14,566 nucleotides of DNA. Source: Roseobacter sp. (GTDB taxonomy: Bacteria > Pseudomonadota > Alphaproteobacteria > Rhodobacterales > Rhodobacteraceae). The translations under genes were made by a program, and so were the position numbers. Shown one piece after another: positions 1-7,006 of this stretch (its first letter is position 1; every line of letters begins with the position of its first letter). The notes under the pieces were generated by a model. That model saw nothing but the letters and a program-made list of their open reading frames with translations. It did no database searches and was not told the origin of the DNA. The stretch spans positions 1 to 14,566 of the forward strand of contig JAGXHB010000070.1 in assembly GCA_024636425.1 (NCBI GenBank), in the 5' to 3' direction.

Positions 1-101
1 AACGAGATGATGTCTGGCTGGTCCAGAAGTTTGAGAAGCTCGCGGATTTCGGACGCTTTCATCCGGTTGGCGCGCGTGGCAAAAATTTCCTGAAGCGACA
101 T
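1..101 (-). CDS. PLP-dependent aminotransferase, N-terminal fragment (runs off the left edge)
   Basis: Only the first 33 residues are in the window. They begin MSLQEIFATRANRM and continue KASEIRELLKLLDQPDIIS. This matches the start of fold-type I PLP aminotransferases of the 2-aminoadipate/aromatic aminotransferase (LysN/MocR catalytic domain) type, in which the segment KASEIRE.LK....PDIISFAGG precedes the substrate-binding region. The ATG at 101 follows a purine-rich ribosome site (GGGAGGAAGAG). The catalytic lysine and the rest of the enzyme lie outside, so substrate specificity cannot be judged. The downstream side of the heat-shock gene terminator precedes it, so it probably has its own promoter; I see no strong one. 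Confidence 0.72.
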   Translation of the reverse strand, partial: MSLQEIFATRANRMKASEIRELLKLLDQPDIIS

Positions 102-185
102 CCTGCTCTTCCTCCCTGCTGGATGCCGCCGACAGTGGCGCCGCTGTTTTTTTAAGTCAACGAGTGTGACCTAGTAGGGTCGAAC

Positions 186-214
186 AAAAAGACCCGAGGC
201 AACAGCCTCGGGTC
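186..214 (-). terminator. Rho-independent terminator of the small heat-shock gene
   Basis: A perfect 10-bp stem (GACCCGAGGC / GCCTCGGGTC, 191-214) with an AACA loop is followed on the minus strand by TTTTT (190 to 186) and then GTTCG. It starts 24 bases after the stop codon of the heat-shock gene and has the canonical form of an intrinsic terminator for that gene. Confidence 0.9.
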
Positions 215-238
215 CGAGTTCCATGATCTTGGCGTTGA

Positions 239-709
239 TCAGTTGACAGTTTTAGCGTCGACCACGTCTTTCTCGATGGCACGGGTGTCGCGTGCAATCT
301 CGATCTGGCGAGGTTTCAGCGCCTCTGGCACCTGACGCTCCAGATCAATGTGCAGCATGCCGTCGGCATGGGTTGCGCCAAGCACCTGCACATGGTCCGC
401 AAGGTGGAACCGACGCTCGAAAGCACGGGTCGCGATACCGCGATGCAGATAGGTCTTTTCCGTGTCATCTTCCGCCTTGCGCGCCGAGACAATCAACGAC
501 TTTTCACGCACTTCAACGCTCAGGTCTGCATCTGAAAAACCGGCGACGGCAATCGTGATACGGTACGCGTCATCTTCAAGTTTTTCGATATTGTAGGGGG
601 GATAGGTGGGCTGGGCGACCTCACTGGTCAAAACCCGGTCCATCAGGTTGGCGATCTGGTCAAAACCGACCGTCGAACGGTAAAGGGGTGCAAAATCAAA
701 ACTACGCAT
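239..709 (-). CDS. ibpA: Small heat-shock protein, Hsp20/IbpA family
   Basis: An ATP-independent holdase that binds unfolding proteins in the cytoplasm during heat stress. The 156-residue protein begins MRSFDFAPLYRSTVGFD, the typical IbpA-type N-terminus. The alpha-crystallin domain spans about residues 37-140, with the conserved segment YLHRGIATRAFERRF (87-101) and the A-x-x-x-D-G-M-L strand (112-119). The I-E-I tripeptide at 136-138 fits the C-terminal IxI anchor. I chose the ATG at 709 because GTGAGG lies 9 bases upstream and homologues start at this methionine; ATG 718 and GTG 724 are in frame but overlap the ribosome site itself. The gene has a heat-shock promoter, a ROSE-like leader and its own terminator, so it is probably monocistronic and controlled at both transcription and translation. 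Confidence 0.93.
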   Translation of the reverse strand: MRSFDFAPLYRSTVGFDQIANLMDRVLTSEVAQPTYPPYNIEKLEDDAYRITIAVAGFSDADLSVEVREKSLIVSARKAEDDTEKTYLHRGIATRAFERRFHLADHVQVLGATHADGMLHIDLERQVPEALKPRQIEIARDTRAIEKDVVDAKTVN

Positions 710-716
710 GGTGTTC

Positions 717-804
717 ATCCTCACTTGAGCGATTTACATGTCTGGGCCTTCCATGATGGACAGGCCCCTGTTTTTAAGTCCCGAAACCCTGTTCAGGCGT
801 TTCG
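717..804 (-). promoter_or_regulatory. ROSE-like RNA thermometer in the hsp20 5' leader
   Basis: The leader can fold into three successive hairpins. Hairpin 1 (782-804): CGAAAC/GTTTCG closing CCTG/CAGG. Hairpin 2 (744-767): GGGCCT/AGGCCC with inner TCCA/TGGA and a bulged G. Hairpin 3 (717-733): AUCGCUCAAGUGAGGAU, where AUC-g-CUC pairs with GAG-GAU and covers the GUGAGG ribosome site. The UCGCU opposite the ribosome site with an unpaired G is the hallmark UYGCU/bulged-G arrangement of ROSE elements, which are known in front of alphaproteobacterial small heat-shock genes. The fold is drawn by eye, not computed. Confidence 0.65.
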
Positions 805-811
805 ATGCAAA

Positions 812-841
812 ATATGTGGGGATGGAAAACCCTGTTTCAAG
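812..841 (-). promoter_or_regulatory. RpoH (sigma-32) heat-shock promoter of the hsp20 gene
   Basis: On the minus strand CTTGAAA (841-835) is followed after 13 bases by CCCCACATAT (821-812). This closely matches the heat-shock consensus CTTGAAA / CCCCATNT. The expected transcription start near 803 falls at the beginning of the ROSE-like leader, which supports both assignments. Confidence 0.75.
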
Positions 842-888
842 AGGGGTAATTCACGGCTCGATGCAAAAAATGCCGCCCACGCCTATCC

Positions 889-1704
889 TCAGGGCCTGAC
901 GAATTTGGCACCCGTGTTGCGGTCGCGATCGGCGGCCATGATCCGTCTGCTTGTGGGCCCCGGCTCCTGATAGACGCCCTTGCCCGCGACAAGTTCGGCC
1001 TGCAGCAACGCCAAAGGCGCGCCAAGTGCTGTACCCAAAGAGACCGCCTTGCCATCGACCTGCGCCTTGGCCGACACAACCGACACAATCTGCGGCTCCC
1101 CGTTGGCGAAGGTAAAGATCGGTGCACCGCTTGATCCAAAATCGACCGAGCATGTTGTGACCAAAACGCCTTCCTGACGGGCCAGAACGCTGCAGACTTC
1201 CTGCAACGACGGTGCTTCGGAGCGGTCTTGAGCATAGCTTACGACGCCCAACTGGTCGCCACGTCGAGGCCTAGGCGCGGTATCGAAAGGTTTGATTGTC
1301 GTGTTCTGTATCGGGCGGTCAAGCTCCAGCAGGGCAAGGTCGTTGCGCACCCGTTCTGACGATACCATGCCGTCATAGACATAGTCTGGGTGCACAACCG
1401 CGCGGCGGACCATCCGGTACGCGCCGGCACGCCCGTTGCGCCAACCCGCCAGAAACTCGACATTGCCGTGGTCAATCAACTGCTTTGTCTTGCGATCAAA
1501 CAGACAATGCGCCGCTGTCAGCACAAGCCGCGGCGCAATCAGAGCACCGGTGCAAAACCCGGTGCCAGCAATGTCCAGTCGGCCAACAGCTTCCCAATCA
1601 CCAGCCTCAACCCCTGAATCAAGACGTTTCAACCGGGCGTCCTGCGCCACTGCTGCCGTTGCGACGGTCAGACACATAATAGAAAGGGCTACCCAACGCC
1701 GCAT
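889..1704 (-). CDS. Exported trypsin-like serine protease (S1 family)
   Basis: A 271-residue protein with a signal peptide at about 1-20 (MRRW, then a hydrophobic stretch ending ATAAVA-Q), so it acts in the periplasm or outside the cell. The chymotrypsin-fold triad is visible: His66 in LTAAHC, Asp122 in RNDLALLELD, and Ser192 in DFGSSGAP (the family's GDSGG place, with G-S-S-G here). C51/C67 would form the usual disulphide beside the histidine and C171/C185 a second one. I start at ATG 1704 because the in-frame extension to 1767 would put 21 polar residues before the signal peptide. The ribosome site is weak (GGGGGG). The gene begins 77 bases after glcF on the same strand, but shares no function with it. 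The short polar tail after residue 245 has no recognisable domain. Substrate unknown. Confidence 0.85.
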   Translation of the reverse strand: MRRWVALSIMCLTVATAAVAQDARLKRLDSGVEAGDWEAVGRLDIAGTGFCTGALIAPRLVLTAAHCLFDRKTKQLIDHGNVEFLAGWRNGRAGAYRMVRRAVVHPDYVYDGMVSSERVRNDLALLELDRPIQNTTIKPFDTAPRPRRGDQLGVVSYAQDRSEAPSLQEVCSVLARQEGVLVTTCSVDFGSSGAPIFTFANGEPQIVSVVSAKAQVDGKAVSLGTALGAPLALLQAELVAGKGVYQEPGPTSRRIMAADRDRNTGAKFVRP

Positions 1705-1781
1705 GAAGGAAGCCCCCCGCTTTAAATTCAGATCAATTCCTGAACTTTTAGCCCCAATATAAGGCAAAAATTAGGCGCGCC

Positions 1782-3170
1782 TTAGCGCAGTCGCGGAATT
1801 TCGCGCGCCTCGGTCAGATTGGCGCTCAGCGCAGGCGGTTTTGGCCCCCCGCTCGCCCAATCCAGAAGCTCGACAGTATGCACAACCGGTATCCCTGCCG
1901 CTGATCCGATCTGCATCATGCAGCCGATGTTCCCTGCCGCAATAATATCCGGGTTCCTGTCCTGCAACGTCTTGATTTTCCGATCTTTCAGCTGCTTCGA
2001 TATCTCGGGTTGCATCAGATTATATGTCCCTGCGGACCCACAGCACAAATGCGGATCTGCGGGTTCGACGACGGTGAATCCGGCCTGTTTCAGCAGATCC
2101 TTCGGAAATGTCTTGATCTGCTGTCCATGCTGAAGCGAACAGGCTGCATGATATGCAACTACAAGGCCTGAATGTGCGGGCATTGTGACAGGCTGCGCGT
2201 CTGTGCCGGCAATTGCGTCGCGCGCAGGACGCGGAGCCGAACCGTCGTTTTCACCGCGCAGGTCGATCAAAACCTCGGACACGTCGCGGGCAATCGCAGA
2301 CACGCGCGCAGCGTCTTGCGCCAGTGGCTCATTGCGGAACATATGCCCGTAATCTTTGACCGTGGTGCCGCACCCCGACGTGTTTATGACGATTGCATCC
2401 AGCCCGTCGCCATCCATTTCCGCGCACCAGGCCTTGATGTTTTTCGCGGCCGTTGCGTGGCTTTCGCTGGTCTTGCCCATGTGATGGGTCAGGGCACCAC
2501 AGCACCCTGCCCCTTCCGCAACCACAACCTCGCAACCCAGACGGGTCAGCAAGCGGATGGTCGCATCGTTGATGTCGGTGTTCAGCGCCCTTTGCGCACA
2601 GCCCGTCATCAGCGCGACACGTTTTCTGCGCGGTCCCGTCGCGGCAAAGCTTTGCGGGTCATCGTTGCGGCTGACCGGCGGGATCCGTTTCGGTGCCATC
2701 TCAAGCATGGCGCGGAGGCGGGCATCAGGCATCAGCCGCGCAAACGGTCGCCCGATCTTGGCCCCGAGCAGCGCAAGGCGAAACCGCGTCGGATAAGGCA
2801 GGATGCGCGCAAGGATCCAGCGCAGCGCGCGGTCACTGAAGGGGCGTTTGTAGCGTTGTTCAATATAGTCGCGCGCGTGGTCGACCAGATGCATGTAATG
2901 CACACCCGACGGGCAGGTCGTCATACACGCCAGACAGGACAGGCAGCGATCAATATGCTTGACCGTTTTCGCATCCGGATCGCGGTCATTCTCCAGCATA
3001 TCCTTGATGAGGTAGATGCGGCCGCGCGGACTGTCGAGCTCGTCACCCAACACCTGATACGTGGGGCAAGTTGCCGTGCAGAACCCGCAATGCACACAGG
3101 CGCGCAAAATTTCGTTGCTGCGCTGGATTTCCGGGCTCTCAAGCTGCTCGGCGGTAAAATTCGTTTGCAT
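1782..3170 (-). CDS. glcF: Glycolate oxidase iron-sulfur subunit GlcF
   Basis: The electron-transfer subunit of glycolate oxidase (glycolate to glyoxylate). The 462-residue protein carries two N-terminal 4Fe-4S motifs: C25-x2-C28-x2-C31-x3-C35 and C76-x2-C79-x2-C82-x3-C86. These are followed by two CCG (cysteine-rich, DUF224) domains with C191...C223-C224-G...C267 and C344...C376-C377-G...C417. This architecture is that of GlcF and the related heterodisulfide-reductase-like subunits; the adjoining glcD and glcE decide for GlcF. ATG 3170 has AGGAG five bases upstream. It is the last gene of the glc operon, 45 bases after the small membrane protein gene. Confidence 0.95.
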   Translation of the reverse strand: MQTNFTAEQLESPEIQRSNEILRACVHCGFCTATCPTYQVLGDELDSPRGRIYLIKDMLENDRDPDAKTVKHIDRCLSCLACMTTCPSGVHYMHLVDHARDYIEQRYKRPFSDRALRWILARILPYPTRFRLALLGAKIGRPFARLMPDARLRAMLEMAPKRIPPVSRNDDPQSFAATGPRRKRVALMTGCAQRALNTDINDATIRLLTRLGCEVVVAEGAGCCGALTHHMGKTSESHATAAKNIKAWCAEMDGDGLDAIVINTSGCGTTVKDYGHMFRNEPLAQDAARVSAIARDVSEVLIDLRGENDGSAPRPARDAIAGTDAQPVTMPAHSGLVVAYHAACSLQHGQQIKTFPKDLLKQAGFTVVEPADPHLCCGSAGTYNLMQPEISKQLKDRKIKTLQDRNPDIIAAGNIGCMMQIGSAAGIPVVHTVELLDWASGGPKPPALSANLTEAREIPRLR

Positions 3171-3215
3171 GGATGCTCCTGCGGCTGAAGGGTTCAGCCC
3201 CTTGCACGTATCGTT

Positions 3216-3581
3216 TCAGGTGATGGAATAACTGGCCCAGATCAATCCGAACCACGGAATTGTCGTGCCACCAGCCCCCAACACCGTCGAAAGCCGCCGC
3301 ATCATGACGCCGGAATCGGCACGCCGCAATGCCAGTACGGCAAAGGCCAGAACACTGATCCACCCGATCCACATCATGCCGATCCCCAGACCAGTCACCA
3401 AGGGGTCGCGCCCCCAATGGGCGGGGGTTCCGTATCGCAGCATCAGCGCCACGGCCGCACAACCAAAGGCAAGCAGGGCCACTTTGCGTGCCCATGTGAC
3501 CGTCGCGGCGCGCGCCGTGAGGATACAGAAGAAAAGAGGTCCGACGACGAAAATAGCCAGAAAAAGTGCGATCAGGGTCAT
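3216..3581 (-). CDS. Small integral membrane protein inside the glycolate oxidase operon
   Basis: A 121-residue, strongly hydrophobic protein with about four membrane segments (roughly 2-22, 31-49, 63-85 and 98-117) and few charged residues. I recognise no enzymatic motif. Its ATG overlaps the glcE stop as ATGA (3578-3581), indicating translational coupling, and it sits between glcE and glcF, which in many bacteria are neighbours. I infer a role connected to the GlcDEF complex, such as a membrane anchor, a quinone-side partner or an assembly helper, but the sequence alone does not prove it. A glycolate transporter is unlikely because the protein is much smaller than GlcA/LldP permeases. Confidence 0.82.
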   Translation of the reverse strand: MTLIALFLAIFVVGPLFFCILTARAATVTWARKVALLAFGCAAVALMLRYGTPAHWGRDPLVTGLGIGMMWIGWISVLAFAVLALRRADSGVMMRRLSTVLGAGGTTIPWFGLIWASYSIT

Positions 3582-4696
3582 GCTGCCTGCTCCATCAAGC
3601 CAGGGTTGAAGATGCGTCTGGGATCGAACTGTGCGCGCAAGCCCGCAGTCAACCGCGCGACGCCTGCGCTTTCCGGATGAAACATGCCGAGACGCGCCAT
3701 TGTCGCCGCATCACCGCGCACCAACGTCGCGTGGCCACCAAACCTGCCGACATTGGCTCGCAGATCATGGCCCGCCTTGGTACGTAGCCAGATCAGCCCC
3801 CCTGCCCAATCGTAAAACCACGCCAGCGCGCCCGACCGTTCCGCGATGGCTGGCCCGTCCGACGGTTTGCACGACACACGCCACACGTCGCCATCCTCCC
3901 CGGCAAAGCAGGCGACGTCCCGAATTTCCTGCCACATATCCTCAGACGCCTTTGCCACCGCCACATCCATTTCAGCGCCCGTGATCGTCAACAAGGCGCG
4001 CAACTGATCCAACCGATACGCGACGGAGGTTTCAAAACCCTCAACCCGCAACAAGGTTCTGCGCAATACGGGATCATGGGCGGCCCCGGTTACCTCGTAG
4101 GGGCTGCCAAGCGCTTGTGCCATCGCACCGACGGCACCCACTTCATCAAGCCCGACCAGTATCAGGCTGGCCTGTGCTTCTGGACGGGGCAGCACCTTCA
4201 TTGAGACCTCGCTCAAGACACCAAGCGCGCCAAACGATCCTGCCATCAGCTTGACCAGATCATAGCCGGTAACGTTCTTCATCACGCGCCCGCCATTCTT
4301 GACCACGGCGCCACGCCCGTCGACAAAGCGGACCCCAAGCAGAAAATCACGCGCCGCACCGACCGAAAGGCGCCGGGGACCGCTGACATTCGCGGCCATC
4401 ACGCCGCCGATGGTTGGCGTTCCCTGCCCACCCAACAGCTTGCGATGATCCATCGGCTCGAAGGCGAGCCGCTGGTTTTCCCCGGCAAGTGCCTTCTCGA
4501 TTTCGGCCACTGGCGTGCCTGCGCGCGCCACAAGCGTCATCGCCCCCGGTTCATAAAGAGTGATCCCGCCAAGCCCTGCGACAGACAGGACATCCCCCTG
4601 CACCAGCACGCCACGCGTCCCGCCACCTTGTACGCAAAGGGGCGCGGTAGCCCCCCTAACCGCATCGACCAAGGCGTCTTCTGTGGTGATGTCCAT
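3578..4696 (-). CDS. glcE: Glycolate oxidase FAD-binding subunit GlcE
   Basis: The second flavin-binding subunit of glycolate oxidase. The 372-residue protein has the PCMH-type FAD fold: VQGGGTRG (22-29) as pyrophosphate loop, PTIGGVMAANVSGPRR (94-109), and GRVMKNVTGYDLVKLMAGSF (136-155), which is very typical of GlcE. It ends with DPRRIFNPGLM, the conserved C-terminal motif of this oxidase family. Length agrees with GlcE (about 350 residues) and is shorter than GlcD. I chose ATG 4696 with AGGAG ten bases upstream. A longer in-frame start at 4789 would overlap glcD by 47 bases and add about 31 arginine-rich residues that do not look like this family. Gap to glcD is 46 bases; the stop overlaps the next start. 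Confidence 0.94.
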   Translation of the reverse strand: MDITTEDALVDAVRGATAPLCVQGGGTRGVLVQGDVLSVAGLGGITLYEPGAMTLVARAGTPVAEIEKALAGENQRLAFEPMDHRKLLGGQGTPTIGGVMAANVSGPRRLSVGAARDFLLGVRFVDGRGAVVKNGGRVMKNVTGYDLVKLMAGSFGALGVLSEVSMKVLPRPEAQASLILVGLDEVGAVGAMAQALGSPYEVTGAAHDPVLRRTLLRVEGFETSVAYRLDQLRALLTITGAEMDVAVAKASEDMWQEIRDVACFAGEDGDVWRVSCKPSDGPAIAERSGALAWFYDWAGGLIWLRTKAGHDLRANVGRFGGHATLVRGDAATMARLGMFHPESAGVARLTAGLRAQFDPRRIFNPGLMEQAA

Positions 4697-4742
4697 GCTT
4701 ATCTGGCTCCTAACTATCCAAATCCTGCGGCCTGCGAAGGTG

Positions 4743-6191
4743 TCATTCCGCAGCCAGCGTAACCGCGCGACGGCTCTCTGAGGCATCAAGGGGAAATACT
4801 TTGGCCGGATTCAAAAGCCACGCCGGATCGAACACGTCCTTGACCAGCATCTGCGCATCCAGATCGACGGGGGTGTATTGCACATGCATCAAGTCCCGCT
4901 TTTCAATGCCCACACCATGCTCCCCCGTCAGGCAGCCCCCGACCTCGACACAAAGTTTCAGGATCTCGGCTCCGAACGCCTCGCAAAGCTCAAGATCGCC
5001 CGGCTTGTTCGCGTCATAGAGGATCAACGGGTGCATGTTGCCATCGCCAGCATGGAACACATTACCGACTTTCAGCCCGTATTCATCGCTCATCTCGCTG
5101 ATCCGTTTGAGCACATGGGGCAATGACGATACCGGGATCGTGCCATCAAGGCACATATAGTCGTTGATCTGCCCCATAGCGCCGAAGGCCGACTTGCGGC
5201 CCAGCCATATCTTGGCGCTTTCCTCTGCGGATTTAGACTGGCGAAGTTCCACCGGATCATGGCGGCGCGCAATGTCGCTGATCAGGGCAAGCTGGTGGTC
5301 GATCTCGGCGTCCGATCCTTCGACCTCGATGATCAACAGCGCCTCGCACATCGGGTAGCCTGCTTTCGCAAAGGCCTCCGTCGCCTCAATGCAGGGACGG
5401 TCCATGAATTCTATCGCGACAGGCAGCACACCCGCCTTGATAATGTCCGAAACGCAGGCCCCCGCGACCTCGTTATCGTCAAAGCCGATCAATACCGGGC
5501 GCGCGCCTTCGGGCTTGTGCAGAATGCGCAGGGTCGCTTCGGTCACCACACCAAGCTGCCCTTCGGACCCGCAGATAACGCCCAACAGATCCAGCCCGCC
5601 CGCGTCCAGATGCGCACCACCGATCTCGATCACCTCGCCATCCATCATGACCATTGTCACGCCCATCAGGTTGTTGGTCGTAACGCCATACTTCAGGCAA
5701 TGCGCCCCGCCGGAATTCATGGCGATATTTCCCGCAATCGCACAGGCAAGCTGGCTGGACGGGTCCGGCGCATAAAAGAAACCGTGTTCTTCGACAGCAC
5801 CCGTGACACTCAGGTTGGTGCGGCCGGTCTGGACCCTGATAAAACGGTTATCATAGTCAGTCTCAATCACGTCATTCATTCGCGCCACGCCAAGAATGAC
5901 GCAATCCGCAGTCGGAAGCGCACCACCGGCCAGCGATGTTCCCGACCCGCGCGGCACGACTGGAACGCCTTCTTCGTGGCAGATCCGCAAGACATCCGAC
6001 ACTTCCTGCGTCGAGTTCGGCAGAACCGCGACCAAGGGGGCGCATTTGTAAGCTGTAAGGGCATCACATTCGTAGGCGCGCGTTTCGTGCGTGTCGAATA
6101 TCACCGCGTCGGCGGGCAGAACTGATTGCAAACGCTCAACAACCCGTGCTTTACGCGCTATGATTGCGGAATTGGGGACTGGCATTTCCAT
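4743..6191 (-). CDS. glcD: Glycolate oxidase catalytic subunit GlcD
   Basis: FAD-dependent oxidation of glycolate (and often D-lactate) to the 2-oxoacid. The 482-residue protein shows the FAD pyrophosphate loop P80-RGSGTSLAGG, the stretch APDPSSQLACAIAGNIAMNS (141-160) plus GGAHCLKYG, GSEGQLGVVTEATL (208-221), and the C-terminal active-site and metal motifs H380-AGDGNMHP and GCLTGEHGVGIEKRD (419-433). It ends with FDPAWLLNPAKVF. The start is the second ATG (6191), five bases after GGAGG; ATG 6203 lies in frame but contains the ribosome site. First gene of glcD-glcE-membrane protein-glcF, read from a promoter carrying a palindromic operator. Confidence 0.96.
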   Translation of the reverse strand: MEMPVPNSAIIARKARVVERLQSVLPADAVIFDTHETRAYECDALTAYKCAPLVAVLPNSTQEVSDVLRICHEEGVPVVPRGSGTSLAGGALPTADCVILGVARMNDVIETDYDNRFIRVQTGRTNLSVTGAVEEHGFFYAPDPSSQLACAIAGNIAMNSGGAHCLKYGVTTNNLMGVTMVMMDGEVIEIGGAHLDAGGLDLLGVICGSEGQLGVVTEATLRILHKPEGARPVLIGFDDNEVAGACVSDIIKAGVLPVAIEFMDRPCIEATEAFAKAGYPMCEALLIIEVEGSDAEIDHQLALISDIARRHDPVELRQSKSAEESAKIWLGRKSAFGAMGQINDYMCLDGTIPVSSLPHVLKRISEMSDEYGLKVGNVFHAGDGNMHPLILYDANKPGDLELCEAFGAEILKLCVEVGGCLTGEHGVGIEKRDLMHVQYTPVDLDAQMLVKDVFDPAWLLNPAKVFPLDASESRRAVTLAAE

Positions 6192-6204
6192 TGCAACCTC
6201 CATT

Positions 6205-6225
6205 TTGGTAAAATGTTATTACCAA
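6205..6225. promoter_or_regulatory. Palindromic operator between glcD and the DUF599 gene
   Basis: Perfect inverted repeat TTGGTAA-N7-TTACCAA. The 7-base spacer contains the -10 hexamer of the glcD promoter, so a bound dimer would block RNA polymerase. The TGGT...ACCA half-sites resemble those of FadR-subfamily GntR repressors (GlcC, PdhR and LldR belong here), though the spacer is longer than their usual three bases. The regulator itself is not encoded in this window. Confidence 0.6.
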
Positions 6226-6233
6226 TTTATAGC
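6205..6233 (+). promoter_or_regulatory. Possible divergent promoter for the DUF599 gene
   Basis: TTGGTA (6205-6210), 17 bases, TATAGC (6228-6233), four of six matches in each box. The -35 box is the left arm of the palindromic operator, so the same protein could control both directions. Moderate to weak match; the glcD promoter is better. Confidence 0.35.
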
Positions 6234-6241
6234 ATTGGCAA
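6213..6241 (-). promoter_or_regulatory. Promoter of the glcD operon
   Basis: TTGCCA (6241-6236, five of six to the -35 consensus), exactly 17 bases, then TAACAT (6218-6213, four of six to the -10 consensus). The expected start near 6206 gives a leader of only about 15 bases before ATG 6191. Confidence 0.55.
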
Positions 6242-6259
6242 GAACGATCCGCTTGGCCT

Positions 6260-6973
6260 ATGCAGCTTAACATGACTTGGATGGATCGTATCGCGCTGTT
6301 TCAGCCGCTGGATTATGTGGCATTGTCGGCGATCTTCATCGCCTGGTTCGGCCTTGGCGGGGTGATCGAACATTCCTCATCCGCACGCCCGTCGGTGTCG
6401 CATCTGATGGCGCAGTACCGGCGCGAGTGGATGGTACAGCTGATCACGCGCCAGCCGCGCATCTTTGATGCGCATATGATCGGCACCTTGCGCCAGAGCA
6501 CCGCGTTCTTTGCCTCGACCAGCGTGATTGCCTTGGGGGGCACGCTTGCGCTGCTTGGCAACTCGGAAAGACTGTCTACCGTGGTCGAAGATCTGGCCCT
6601 GACAGATCTGCCCACCGTAGTGTGGGAATTCAAGATGCTCCTGCCTTTGCTGTTTGTGACGAATGGATTCCTCAAGTTCGTCTGGTCCAACCGCCTGTTC
6701 GGATATTGCTCGGTCCTGATGGCGGCTGTCCCGAACGAGATTGATGACCCGCGGGGCCCTGTGCTCGCACGCAAGGCAGCAGAGATCAACATCACAGCGG
6801 CGCGCAGCTTCAACCGGGGGCTGCGATCACTTTATTTTGCGTTAGCGGGTCTTGGGTGGATAATCGGTCCGTTTATGCTGCTTTTCGCAGTACTGGTCAC
6901 AGTGGTCATCGTCTGGCGACGAGAGTTCACGTCACAGTCCCGCCGCATTCTCTTGGAAAGAGATACACCCTAG
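6260..6973 (+). CDS. DUF599 family membrane protein
   Basis: A 237-residue protein with hydrophobic segments at about 16-36, 81-99, 123-141 and 190-219. The pattern fits DUF599: an N-terminal helix followed by a polar stretch with RREWM, then R..T.FFAST.I..., and later SFNRGLRSLYFALAGLGW. No biochemical function is established for the family to my knowledge. No clear ribosome site precedes the start; ATG 6260, ATG 6272 (giving MTWMDRI) and ATG 6281 are all possible, and 6272 would suit the family equally well. It is transcribed away from glcD, possibly from a promoter overlapping the glc operator. That is the only hint of a link to glycolate metabolism. Confidence 0.85.
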   Translation: MQLNMTWMDRIALFQPLDYVALSAIFIAWFGLGGVIEHSSSARPSVSHLMAQYRREWMVQLITRQPRIFDAHMIGTLRQSTAFFASTSVIALGGTLALLGNSERLSTVVEDLALTDLPTVVWEFKMLLPLLFVTNGFLKFVWSNRLFGYCSVLMAAVPNEIDDPRGPVLARKAAEINITAARSFNRGLRSLYFALAGLGWIIGPFMLLFAVLVTVVIVWRREFTSQSRRILLERDTP

Positions 6974-6981
6974 GCTATATA
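6953..6981 (+). promoter_or_regulatory. Possible promoter of the small exported-protein gene
   Basis: TTGGAA (6953-6958), 17 bases, TATATA (6976-6981). It lies across the end of the DUF599 gene and would start transcription about 20 bases before ATG 7007. Confidence 0.4.
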
Positions 6982-7006
6982 ACCTTAGGAAAGCAGGGTG
7001 TTCATA

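Noticed and set aside
858..873. Repeat of TCGATGCAAAA at 802 and 859, upstream of the heat-shock promoter and in its leader
   Set aside because: An 11-base match in two copies can arise by chance; no further copies or symmetry.
1782..1810. AGGCGCGCCT palindrome plus T-run at the end of glcF as a terminator
   Set aside because: The symmetric part leaves a stem of only three to four pairs around a CGCG loop, too weak to call.
2172..3188. A 338-codon open frame on the plus strand opposite glcF
   Set aside because: It is arginine/alanine/histidine-rich low-information sequence antisense to a certain gene, as is common in GC-rich genomes with a biased third codon position; no family match and no ribosome site.
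4697..4789. N-terminal extension of GlcE by 31 codons
   Set aside because: It overlaps glcD and is arginine-rich; ATG 4696 has AGGAG upstream and gives the normal family start.
5259..6125. A 288-codon open frame on the plus strand opposite glcD
   Set aside because: Antisense shadow of glcD with no recognisable domain.
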